Position numbers and translations under genes: made by a program
The notes under the pieces: generated by a model
Told to the model about the DNA's origin: nothing
Databases searched by the model: none
The model's input: the letters and a program-made list of their open reading frames with translations, nothing else
Shown here: positions 10,701 to 22,169 of the stretch, in pieces
How the letters are laid out: each line of letters begins with the position of its first letter
How positions within the stretch are numbered: position 1 is the stretch's first letter
Source: Chlamydomonas sphaeroides
Taxonomy: Eukaryota > Chlorophyta > Chlorophyceae > Chlamydomonadales > Chlamydomonadaceae
Assembly (NCBI GenBank): GCA_001662425.1
Contig: BDDC01000149.1
Coordinates: forward strand, 34,646-98,645
DNA: 64,000 nucleotides
Reading direction: 5' to 3'

Positions 10701-13700
10701 GGCGCTGTGGTCCTGGCTGCAGAGGCTGGGCTGCGCCGGCTGGTGGCCGCTACCGCCGTGGCTGCGCCCATCGCCGTCGCAATCCTCGCCCTCGTCCGAG
10801 GCTTCGCAGATTGCGAGACCGCTGACGGGAAACGAGTCCTGGGTGCGAGGCGCCGGCGGCGGCAAGGCCGCCGCCGCGCTGTCCTGGAAGAGCACCGTCT
10901 TGACGGCCACGTCCAGGTTGCGCCACACTCCTTGGGGCGGTAGGAGGATCAGGGATGTACCGAGGATCAGGGAGGGCAGCAGGCCGGGGGTTCGTGTCAG
11001 AGGGGCGGCGGTGGGTCCAGTGCGTTCGCAGCCCTGCCGGCCCTGCCCAGCCCACAGCGACCCACACGGCCCAGCCCAGCTGCAGCGTGTCAGCCCACCG
11101 CCCATCCTGCCCATGCCGCCACACGCCAATGCTGCAGCCCACGCCCGCCCACCTCGGTACACGGTGCCGTAGCCGCCCTGCCCAATGGGCTCCATGATCA
11201 CCAGCTGGTCGCCGCCCTGCCCCGCCGACAGCTCGCTGATGAGCCGCTGCACCTCATTGGCCGGCTCCGGCACCTTGCCGATGGTCAGCGACGTGCCCGG
11301 CGACAAGTCGGGGTCGGTGTAGGTTATCGCCGGAGCGCCAAACGTGCCGCCCGTGGCTGTGAGCTGCGTGGACTGCGACCCCGGCGTCACGTCGTCGCAG
11401 TCGCCGGGGCCGCCGTTGCTGCCCGTAAGCAGCGCGGACTGCGAGGCCTCGCGGCGCATACGGTCGCTGTGCGACGAGGCGAGACTGCTGCCGCGCGGCA
11501 CGGAAGGCGGCGGTGGCGCGGAGCGGCGCGAGCGCTCGCGCATCACGCGGCCCATCGAGCCCGAGGCGTGCAGCGAGCGCAGCTCGACTTGACCAGCGTT
11601 GTGGGTACCGGCCGCGAGCAGCGGCTCCGCGACGTCGACCATGGCGGGCGCTGGCGCCGGCAGGACCGTCCTGGCGGCGCCGCCGGCCGAAGCGCCAGCG
11701 CTGAGCGTGACGATGCTCGCGGCCGAGCGCGGCGCTCGCGGCGGCGAGCGGCCCTGCAGCAGCTGCGTGCGGCGGCAGGTGGGCGTCTCGCCGTGCTCCG
11801 ACGTCGGACCCGTCTCTGCGGTGAACGACGGTGCGCCGCTGGCTGCAGCGGCCTCGCGGCGGCTGCTGTCAGCTAGCTGCAGCGACGACGTCAGCGACGC
11901 CTCGCTCGGCTCCGGCCTCGAGTCCAAGCTGAGCGGCTGCAGCCGGCCGCCGACCGGCAACAAACTGTCACACGGCGGGTCTAGAAGCCGCGGCACCAGC
12001 GACGGACCGCCCGGCGCCGCCGCCAGGGCGCCAGCTATCCGCGGCTCGCCGGCATGCAGGCAGCGGCCGCCGGCGCCGCAGCCCGACGGCCCGTCGCCGC
12101 TGCCGTCGGCGCCGCCGCTGCGCGGCGCCAACGTGCTGCACGAGTGCCGTTCAAGGTGGCTGCCGGCGCCCGCCAGCGCCACCGAGAAGGTCGAGTGCGG
12201 CGGGCTGGTCAGCGTGGCCGTGCACGTGCCGTGCAGGCTGCACTCGCTGCTCGCGCCGGCGTAGCACGGCGGCCGCAGCTCGGCGCCCTGCTCGAGCTCC
12301 CTGCCGCCCACCACCGCCGCCGCCGCGGCGGCGCCGCCAGCCGCCTGCACCGCCGCGCCCTGCGTGTGCGGCGGCGAGGCACCGCCGGTGCCTGCATCCG
12401 CAGCCGCAGCCCCGCCACCGCCGCTGCCGCACCAGCCGGACGCGCTGTCTGCGGAACCCCGGGTGCTGGGGCTGCCGCCGGCCTCGGCGCTGCCCTTGGG
12501 TGGCGCGTGCCGCAGGGCCGCGTCCAGCGCCCGTCGGTTGCGCCGCCAGACGAACCCGACGGCAGCCAAGATGAGCAGCAGGGCCACCCCACCGCCGACG
12601 CAGACGCCGGCGATGATCGCAACACCGGCACTGGAGCGGCTGCTGGGCGGCGCGGCGGAGGGGGCATCGCCGGCGCCTGGGCCCAGCACCTGCGGACTAC
12701 TGGGCAGCATATTGCCGTCGAGCGTGATGTTGACCCAGCTGCCGCGCACGCCAGCAATGTTGAAGCTGGCGAGCTGGATGAAGGATGCGTTCATGAACAC
12801 CACCTCCATGCCGCCTGCGCAGCAGTCGGGCCAGCGCGGGGCTAAGAGCAGTCAGACGCGAGCGCAGCCGCCGAGCCCATGGCTAGGGAGCCGCTGTGGC
12901 GCCAGCGCAACAGCGGCGCTCATCCCCTGCGCTCACCCGGCATGTAGATGCGCCGTGCGGACGTCACGATGCGGTGCAGGTCCGTGAAGCTGTCCGCGTC
13001 TAGAAACACGTCTACCGACTCGAACACCACGCGAGGTGAGGTCCTGCGTGGGAAGGCGCGACGCGGACGCCAGCCAGTTTGGGGGCGAGTTGGTGCTGGC
13101 TGGCAGGTCCCGCCCTCCCAACACAGGGTTCGTGCCATGTCCTGTCCGCTGTGTCCGGAGCGCTCCAGCCAGCGCGCTCACCATACCCTGCACTGCACTC
13201 TTCCCCAGAAGCCGTTTACGCCCCGTCCAGCCTCCATGCTGCGCCCTGCGCTTGCTTCCAGCTCGCTTGTCGCCCTTAACTGCCCCTGCGGCTCCGCTGC
13301 ACCGCCGCCTGAAGCGCACCTGTCGAAGATGAAGAAGCCCCGGACGGCTTGGTCCCGGCCCGGGAACGCCGTCGCGACCGTGATGGTCGTGGCCGCGTTG
13401 CGCAGCGCCACGCCCTCAAACACGATGGTCGTGTTGTTCCCCTCCAGCCGGACCGCCTCCAGCACATTGCCCATGTCCAGCTCCGCCATGGGGCAGCCGC
13501 CGCCCACGCTGCAGCCGTGGCGCTGCGAGGTGATGACCACGCTGCGCCGCACGACCCGCGGGCCGCCCCCGGGCGCCCGCAGCTGCTCGGCCGACAGCGT
13601 GACGCTGCCGTTCAGCAGCACCAGCACCGGCAGCTGCCGGCTGCCCACGCCAGAGCCGGCGGCCGGAGCCGGGGCACTGGAGCGGTTGCCGGCGGCGGCG

Positions 13701-15692
13701 CCGGGCGGCGGGCTGCTCCAAGTGTCCTGCGGCTGCAGCGGCGCAACCGCGTCGAGCAGCTCGGCCGCCGTGCCAACGAGCCGCAGCGGCGGCGTAACGT
13801 GCGGGAAGGTCGTCGCCTCGGGCGGCGGCGGCATGTCGGGCGGGTCCGAGGGCACGCCAGGCGGCGCGATCGAGGTGAGCGTGGTGCGGATCCAGGCACT
13901 GCTTGTGGTCCGCAGCCGGGTAAAGAACATGCTGTTGGCGTCGATGATGTCGCAGTCCGACTGCCAGACCACGGAGCGGAGGAAGTCGGCGGCCCAGCTG
14001 ACCTCCGGCGCCATGATGCTGACCAGGACACACCAGTACGACATGGCTGAGATCTCGTACTGCGGCATGATCACGACAGAGTCCACTACGGAGCGTGTGG
14101 GGGCCTGCTGCGACGACGGCGCGCCGTTGGCAATCTGCACCATGTACAGCGGGATGACGCCGGCCAGCACGCCGTCCATAACGCCCGGCGACCACACCGC
14201 CTGCCGCAGCCGCGTCAGCAGCAGCCGCCGCAGCGTCAGCCGCGCCGGCGGCTGCACGTACAGCCAGGAGCGCGTGTGGTTGGCGTCCACCCACACCAGC
14301 TGCGAGCCGCCGCCGTACCCCTCCAGGACCGTGTCGCTGGTCACGACGCCGGTGCGCGTGTCGGGCCGGTCAGGGTCAAAGGCGCTGGCCATCTGGGCCA
14401 GCGTTATGTTCTCCATGAGCTTGATGGAGGAGGGCAGCGTCAGGCCACTGGCGGCGCTGATGAAGGCGGTGAGCATGGGCGCGGTGTGGACGTTGAGGTG
14501 CAGGTCGATGGGCAGCGGCACGGTCGGGTCGCAGGACAATGTTACGTTCTGCAGCACCACGCCGCCCCGGGTCATTTCTGGGATAAAGAGCGACTGCAGG
14601 CCCGGTATGGGGTTGTCCTGCGTGGGTACGGGCAGCGGACGGGGGTCAGGTGTCGGCAGGGGGCAACGGGGCTGGGCAATCGGCACAAGAGCCCCCGCGT
14701 CCTAGGCCGGTGGGCACCGCACTGCGAAGCACGGGAGGATATGTGGCTAGTTGTGGCTAGCTGGGAGGCAGTGTACATGTCGGGAATCTACGTCAGCAAC
14801 GGGCTCGGGGGAAGTTTCGAGGGAAAAGCGAACTCGTCTACAACCACCCAACCAGAAGTTTGGGGCTCGGGGGATCGGTGGGTGCGGGCCTGTCCAGGCC
14901 CGAGCGCCCTTGGCAGGGCAGCGCGCCGTACAAGGGAGAGCGAGGCAGGGACTCTCTGAAGCTGGTGTTGGTGCCCCTAGCTAGGGCGAGAGCGGGCGCG
15001 TTGGTCTCACCGGCAGGTGCCATCCCGGCAGCTCAAGGCCGCCGTAGTAGCGCAGCGTGCTGCACAGCGTCAGCACCGTGACGTTCTGCAGGACCAGTTG
15101 CGCGGTCTCGCGCAGATGGATAGCGGCCGGCTGCAAGTTGCCGAACGCGACTGTGAAAACCAGCGTCCGCGACAGCGTGAGGTCGCGGAGGAGCAGGGTG
15201 ACACCTGCAGGGGTGGTGACACGCCGGGTGGCGGGAGGGCTCAGCGCGGCAGCGGCTGGCATCAGCGCCGGCCACCGCCTTCCCGCGCAACCAAGCTCAT
15301 CGGGGCACATGCCAAGCCTGCACCTGGGTGCCATGGCCCCAGGCGTCGGGGCTGCCCGAGTTGACGTGCGAGTCACCTGGCTCGACTGAGAACTGGTACA
15401 AGTCGAAGCCAAGGTCCCACACACTGCCGTTGGTTGAGCCAGCGACGGTGAAAGAGCTTCGTAAGGGTTTGCAGACGAAGTTCTTCTCAAGCATATTGCA
15501 GCCGGGCTGCAGTGACACGAGCATGCCCGTCGATGAGCCCGGCTCTGCATTCAGCGCCTGTTCGTATATGTTGTCCACAAAGCTGCAGTTCGGGTCATGT
15601 GTACCGGTTCCATCGTGCGCCAGAACGGAGCTGGCGCATAGCCCAAGCGCAAGCACCCAACGCAAGGCTCGACGCCCGCTCGACGGCGCCAT
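7796..15692 (-). CDS. Receptor-like TKL-type protein kinase with large ectodomain (1,918 aa)
   Basis: Twelve exons join in frame: 15377-15692, 15011-15204, 13320-14617, 12937-13043, 11153-12814, 10260-10930, 9999-10097, 9772-9849, 9342-9620, 9111-9216, 8749-8960 and 7796-8530. The chosen ATG (15690-15692) begins a signal peptide, RRALRWVLALGLCASSVLA. The ectodomain (to about residue 700) is full of NxT/NxS sites and hydrophobic strands such as LVLQNVTVLTL, suggesting a beta-helix-like fold. One membrane span follows (GVCVGGGVALLLILAAVGF). The long low-complexity juxtamembrane region leads to the kinase domain: Gly loop GQGGYGTVY (about 1184), Lys in VAVK (about 1201), catalytic loop HGDLNPTNILL (about 1498), DFG (about 1570), APE, and DVYAFGVICWEVYTGRPPF. 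The catalytic Asp and DFG are present, but HRD is HGD, so it is a non-RD kinase. A Gly/Ala/Pro-rich tail of about 240 residues closes it. It is probably a plasma-membrane receptor; the ligand is unknown. Confidence 0.85.
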
Positions 15693-16965
15693 TCCACGCG
15701 TAGGCAGAGCACCTGTGCGGCGGGCAGTGCTTGTAAACGACTGTTCACAGTAAGGTCCGATGACAACAAGAGCGTCAAACGAGCAAGACAACACGCCCTC
15801 CAGAACCTATCAGCAGAAGTGACATAGCTGCTTCGTTGAGAGCAAGCGACGGCGGGGCCGTTCCGTCACACAGGCTAGTCAGGGCCATCCTCCTCACCTG
15901 CCCGTTCGCGCTGTCCGCGCACCAGGAACCTCCTTCAGCTCCACATCGTTGCACTGTGGGCCGAAGCGCAGAGCGCGCAGCGGGCCTTGCAGATGCGCCG
16001 AGCCGCAGCGCCAGCGCACACAGCGCTTGCTTGGGCACTCGCAGTAGTACACAAGGCAAGGGCGCTAGATGCTGCAGCTTCGTGGGAGGGTGCCGGCAAT
16101 TACTTTGTGACACACGCCAGGACAAACTATCTATCACAGTGCGGCTGCTGTGGTTCAAAGGAATGAAGGGGTTGCGCTTGCGTATAGGGAACTGCGCCCG
16201 AGGTTGAGTCCTACGATTGCGCCCCGTTACGAAAGGCCATTAGCAAACGAGGTTTCGTGCGGCAGCGTTCCATAGAGGCGCCCTGCGGCCCCGACAAATG
16301 CTTGCAGCTGCAATGCCTATAGCTGTACTACGTCGAAGCCAGTGCAACACGGCACCCTGTCGCCTGCTTCGCCCGTTCCCACCATGGTTCAACCCGCAAC
16401 ACCCCCCACACCCGCCCGGCCCCCGCCCCAACCACGATGTTGAGATGTGGTATCATTGAGCCCCATCCTCTTAATATTGCCACGGATAACACATTCCCCC
16501 GGGCGTGCGCCCTGCAGCAATCGCTAGGCTGCCTTGAGCTTTCAAAAAAAGTACATCGAGGATTCGCAGGCTCGCAGGTTCAGGGGTTTGGCTTCGTTGT
16601 TTTCTTTTAGGTCTGCTGGATTCGCTATAACGATGCCTGCGTGACAAGATGACCCTATCCGCAATGGGGAAAAAGGCGTAGCCCCCTCCCCGTCCTTCAT
16701 ATGCCTGCCGGCCGCCCCCACCAGTTTAGGTTGCTTCCGTTTACTTCAGTTTGAGGCGTTGAAACGCAGGCGCCCTACCAACCTCCCAACAGGGAGGGAA
16801 CCAGCGCTCTACGTTCCAGCACTCATCTGGGGCGCGACCCCTGGACCCTTCAACCAGACACGCCCGGGGCACGCTCGTGGCTGCTGGTGCGCAGATCCCC
16901 CCTGCTCTTCCTGGCGTCACTCCGTTGCAGCGCCCGTCCGCCTGCTTCACGCCCGCCCGTCTGCT
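15693..16965. other. Intergenic: kinase upstream region and 3' flank of the SAND/Hsp20 gene
   Basis: Both flanking genes are on the minus strand. The stretch is less GC-rich than the genes, especially 16440-16700 with short A and T runs, which fits promoter and 3' UTR sequence. No open frame in it looks like protein, and no TGTAA signal on the minus strand was seen. Confidence 0.5.
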
Positions 16966-19900
16966 TCACGCCTGCCCGACTCGCACATACAGCTGGCCAT
17001 GTAGGGTCATGAGGGCCACTGCGCTGTCTGCTCGCACGCGGCCCGGCAGCCGCAGCGACAGATGAAGAGGCGCCAGCGGCCAGCCGCCACCAGCCGCCGC
17101 GCCTGCGGTGGCCGCCGCCTGCTGGGCATGTACTACAACCCGGCCGTCGTCGTACGCCCGCACGGAGACCTCGTGCATCTGCGAGGATGCGCCACAAAAG
17201 CGGGTGTTGGCTGCAGACGGCACAAACTTGCAACGCAACCGGCAGCCGCCAGCCGCTGCCGTACATGTCGTACGGACTTCCTTGCCGTACCTGGAAGCCG
17301 GGCACCAGGGCGAGGAGCTCGAAGCTCGGCGGCTGGGAGCAGCGCAGCACCTGGGGCGGGCGGCGGCGGGCGGCGGCGGCAGGATCTAAGGGGGCGACGC
17401 GGGGTTGGACAAAATCGCTCTTGCCGCCATCCGCGTCCGCCGTCCGCGTGCTCAACCCGGGCGCTACGAGGGCACTGCTACGTCATCCACCGTCTTCACG
17501 CTGCGCCCTGCCTCGGCCGCTGCCCTGCATCATGCCTCGTGCCCACTGCTGGGACTCCACGACCGCACGCCGTCAGCAAACACAACCGGCAGGTTCGCAG
17601 CGCCTCTCACCTTGTAGCCCGCGCCCTGGTCCGGGAACACAGCGCCCGCCTGAACCACCTCCGTCACCTCGGCAGCAGCCGGCGGCGGCGGCGGCGCTCC
17701 TCGCCGCACCGAGCCCGGCGGCGGCGGCGGCGCCGCGGCAGTGGCCGCCCGGGCCGCGCCCGCAGCGGCTCCGCCATGGTACTCCAGACGAGGGCGCTTG
17801 GCGGCGGCGGCGGCGGAGGCGGAGGCGGCGGTTGCTGCGGCCGGAGGCGCCGCCGCGGCGGCGTCGCTGGTGGCGGCGAGCCGCTTGCGTTGGAGGAGGG
17901 CGGTTGCAGGCGGCGACGGCGGCGGCGGCGCAGCGGGCGTTGCGGCGGAGGTGGCTGGCTGCGACCCTGCAGCGGGGGTCGGCGGCGGCGGCGGCCCCGG
18001 CACGGCCGCGTCTGGTGGCCGCTGCGGCGCCGAGGAGGGTGGCGGCGGCGGTGGCGGTGGTGGCGGCGGTGGCGGCCTTGGCATGACGGCGGGGAGGACA
18101 AGCCGCGCCTGCAAGAGCGGAGCGGAGGTCGGGTTTGGGGTTGCAGCCTCGACTAGAGGTCAGGTGACCTTGGGGCTGCAGAGCAGATTTGCGGACGACA
18201 GGACAGGAAACTGGAATCGCAAGACAGGATTGCAGGAAGCCCGGCGATACCTGCACGCAGCGCGCCACCTCGCTAGCGGCCATGTCCCGCCGCCGGCTCC
18301 GGCTGGGGGCCACGGGCACGCCGCGGCGCTCCAGCCACTCCCCCAGCCCGCCGCCAGGGACAGCGCCCGGCGGCGCCGCTGCCGCGGCGGCGGCGGCGCC
18401 TGGCGCGGCGGCGAAGGCCAGTCGGATGCTGCTCTTCCACTTCTTGCTGGAGCGCATGCCTGTGAAGTAAAACAACAGACGGAGTCAAGAACCTGTACTT
18501 GCAATCCTGCGACCCCGAAATTCCACCCATAGCTGCTGTGAGGTGGTGCCAGTCAGGGAGGACAGGGTCTGGCAGGTCAGGGACCTCAGGGTGCAGCCCC
18601 TCATACGGCAAAGCAAGCCAGGTACGAGGGCGTGGTCAACGCACGGCGGCGCGACGTGCGCCAACGCCGCTGGGCTGAGCGCCGCCCGGGGCCCACTGCA
18701 CTGCACTGCGGCCCTAGTTTGGCCATGGGTGCTGCGGCCCTACCTCCGCCCCAACGCACAGCGCACAGCGCCAAACACGCGCTACCACAGCACCCCAGGC
18801 CCAGCCTCACCCGCATGCTCCTCGAAGCCTACTGGGGACCAGACAACCCGGGTGGCCTTGGCGGCGCCGCCGTCGGCTCCAGCCTTGCAACACTCCTCAC
18901 ATGCGCAAGCCACGACCGAGTGCCTCATCAGGAAGTGGCCCTTGAAACCGTTGCAGGTTATGGCGACGGCGCCGTCGAGGCGCGCCGCCGCCGCGGCGGC
19001 AGCGGCGCCGCTGAGGGCAGGGCGCGGCGGCGCCGCCGATGGCGCCGCGGTGCCGGCGGCGGCCGCTGCCACTGCCTTTGCCGAGCGGCGCGCGGCGGCG
19101 GCGGCGGGGCCGTCGGGCTCCGAGTCTGTCTCCGCGTCGGACTGTGCTTTGGCATCGTCCGTGTCGGTCTCTGTCTCCGTGTCCGTGTTCGGCCCCGAGG
19201 TGGTGTCGGTGGATGGGGCCGAAGAGGCGCTGTTGTCGGCGTCAGTCGCCGCGCCGCCGTCGGGCGACGACCGGGAACCCCCGCCGCCGTCGTTGCCCTC
19301 GGCGCCGTCGGATCGGGATCCATGCTCCCGCGAGCTCTCGCCATCCCCACCACCGCCGCTGCGTTCGGCGGAGCCGCCGCTGCGTCCGGCGGAGCCGCCG
19401 TCGCCGCTGTCGACATCAGCACTGATGGCTGCGCCCACGTCCTCCTCTGCAGCATCCAGAAAGCCATCGCTGCCGCCGCCGGTGTCGTCGCCACTGGACA
19501 TCCCAGCCTCGACGGCCGTAGGCGAGATGGCGGCGGCGCCGCCAGGCGCTGTTCCCTCGCTAGCGGCCTCGTCGACGCCAACGGCGGCACCGAACTCTGC
19601 CATGTCAACCGCCTCCGCCAGCTCTTCCGCCCCTAGCGTGCCGCCGCCAGTGTCCTCCGGGACCCCGCTGACTTGCTGGCCCTCCGCCGCCGTCGCCGCC
19701 ACCGCCTCCGCCGCAGCTGCTCCGTCCGCCGCTGACGCCGCACCCGCTGCCGGCGCCTCGCCTGCCGCCGGGGCCTCGCCGGCCCGCGGAGAGCCGCGCT
19801 CCTCGCTCGGCACCGGCACGGACGTCTCCCGTCCCGGCTTCTCCTCCCCCTTGCCCACCTCCGCCATCGCCTGCGTTTTTTGCTCCTGCCGCTGCAGCGC

Positions 19901-21501
19901 GATCTCCTGGCTTGCCGGCCGTGGCCCCCTCTGCCCGCTGTCATCGCCGCCGCCAACCGGAACGGTCACCGGCGGCGCCGTCGGCAGCGCACCCTCTGAG
20001 GCTGGCGGCGCCGCTGCGACCTCCTTGCCGGTGCCAGCGGCGCCGCCCGCCTCGGCAGCGCTGCGGCTTCGGGAGGCTGGCGACCGCATGACCTCGCGGC
20101 GCAGTCGCTTGGCCGGCGGCTGCCGGCGGCCCCGGCCCCTGCCGTGGCCACGGCCGCGGCCGACGGCGCCGACGGCCTCCTCCCCACCGCTGACACTGCC
20201 TCCTCCGGACTCATCGCCGCTCTCACTGCTGCTACTGCTGCTGCTACTGCTGCTGCTGGAGCGCTGTCTGGAGGACGACGAGGACGATGTGCTCGACGAG
20301 GAGGCTGCCGGCGACGGAGACGGTGGCGCCGCCGGCGGCGCCGCCACCCCCGCATCTGCCGCTGCTGGCGCTCCCCCATGGCCACCAGCTGCCGCCGGCG
20401 CTGCTGCTGCCCGTGCTGCCGGCGGCGGCGGCGGCGGCGGCGGCAGGTGCAGGCGCTGCAGCAGCGCCGGCGGCAGCGGCACAGCGTCTCGCCTGTCCAG
20501 CTCCCAGCCGTGCTCGTCCAGCAGGATCCGGTCCTCGTCGCCGTCCTTGTACGAGATGTCGTACAGCCGGCTGGCGCTGTCGTACGCGGTGACGTGGCCG
20601 CCGAACCAGCGGCGCTCGGCGGGCCAGTAGACGCGGATCGCGTGCCCGACCATCGCCTCGCCTGGGCGACCGGATTGGGCGGTTGAGGAGGGCAGGGTGG
20701 GGGCAGCAGATGGTCGGACCAACAGAGAATGGGCGGATCAAGGATTCCGGTTCAAGGCGCAGTGTCAGCCTGCGTCGCGTGTGTACCGGGCAGGGATGGG
20801 GTTGTAGAGGGGCCGCGGCTTGGGACGTGCGCTCCAGCCCCCGCAGCCCTGTAGCCGGCGTGCCTTCCTCCGAGCGGCCGCATCCATCGATGCTAGCGGA
20901 GACCCAGACAGCGCCACCGCCAAGTATGTGCCCTTGCGCCACAGCGCCACCGAAGCGCAGCATGTGCCACAGCGTTCAGTGCTCCGCTAGCCCCAACGCG
21001 AGCCGCACCTTGTAGCTCGGGCGGTACCGGCCGCGGCTCCGACGGCGACTTGGTCGGCGGGATCAGCACCGCCCTCAGCCGCGGCGGCAGGTTGGTGTAG
21101 CTCACAGGCCCCGAGGCCAGCGCCGCCGCCACCGCCGCCGTACTCGACAGCTGACGCATCACCGCCCGAGGAGAGCCCGTGTCAGCAGGTCGCGCCGCCG
21201 CCGCCGCCGCGCGCGCCGCCGCCGCCTCCGCGGCGGCGCCGTCGACGGCGGCGGCGGCGGCCTCCGCCGCCGCCGCCTCGGCCTCGTCGGCTCGGCCCAT
21301 GGCTGTGAGGGCCGCGCGCACGGCGGCGGCGGCAGCAGCCCTGACGGCGGGCGCGGCGGCGGCGGAGCCGCGGTAGTTGGCGGCCTCGGGCCCCAGCGGC
21401 GGCGGCGGCGGCGGCACAGTCTGGGACGTGCGGCCGTGGCTGTAGGTTACAGATGGGTCCAGCCGGATGGCGTTCACCTCCATGAACCTGTCGTACGGCA
21501 T
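16966..21501 (-). CDS. Tudor-like, SAND and Hsp20-like domain nuclear protein (1,107 aa)
   Basis: Six exons join in frame: 21009-21501, 18811-20661, 18251-18459, 17611-18108, 17291-17350 and 16966-17178. After an Ala-rich N-terminus, residues about 166-225 read VGHAIRVYWPAERRWFGGHV then YDISYKDGDEDRILL, a Tudor/agenet-type fold. A long Ser, acidic and Pro-rich linker carries an RGRGHGRGRGRR patch and a likely nuclear signal (PPAKRLRR). A SAND domain crosses an intron at about 726-830: VAITCNGFKGHF, CACEECC, then FEEHAG and KKWKSSIRL. The C-terminus (about 1017-1107) is alpha-crystallin-like: FELLALVPGF, RVVVHAQQ, then LRLPGRVRADSAVALM and GQLYVRV. I infer a chromatin or transcription regulator. 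The start at 21501 is uncertain; an in-frame ATG lies 78 bases upstream. Confidence 0.75.
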
Positions 21502-22169
21502 CACAGTACGGCAGGGTTCATACGGCGCAGGTGGCTGGTTTGTGTTCGAGTGTTGGGTAGAACAGAACCCCCTAAACATGGTTGGCTGGATAACGCGCCG
21601 TTACGCGCTCAGGTATGCCGCACAGCCGCACTCCTGTCTTCGGCCTTGTGGCCTGTCTGCCGTCACCTTTCATCCCAGACTACGCAGGAGATGTCAATGA
21701 ATTCACGTTTTCGCAGGTTACACATATTCCTCCTTTGACTTCGTTCTAGCTTATCATCAACCCCACACGCGGCACAGCACGCCCCGGGTAGTGTGGCGCG
21801 CTGGTCGTGCGCAGAGGGAATGGGGTGCGGTGCGCCTCTGGTGTGTGGTGTGTGGTGTGTGGCGTGGGGAGTTGTTGTGGCTGGCGTCCTGCTGTGTTGG
21901 CGCTGATGGGCCGGGGCCGCGCCCTCTCCACGCCCCCTCCCCATGACCCAGCGCCCCCTACGGAGCCTGCCATGCTGACCTACCCAGCCGCATCAGCCGG
22001 CCCCCACGATTGGCAGCGTGAAGTGCTGGAGCTGCCTTGCTGCGCTGGCAATGTGCGGTACACGCCGCAAGCCCCACAAGCCCCGGCAGGACCGGATGAA
22101 CCCCCCACGTTCGCACATGTCCGTCCCGCGCTTCTCTGTTTCACCACGCAGCACGACGAGCCCCAATCC
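21502..22169. other. Intergenic between the two SAND genes
   Basis: This holds the 3' flank of the upstream SAND gene and the promoter of the Tudor-SAND-Hsp20 gene. A GTGTGGT-type short repeat lies at about 21840-21862. No further gene is seen. Confidence 0.5.
21718..21722 (-). terminator. Candidate poly(A) signal TGTAA for the SAND gene at 22170-26224
   Basis: TGTAA on the minus strand, about 450 bases past the stop codon, is the usual chlorophyte poly(A) signal. It leaves roughly 220 bases to the next gene's assigned start. Confidence 0.45.
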
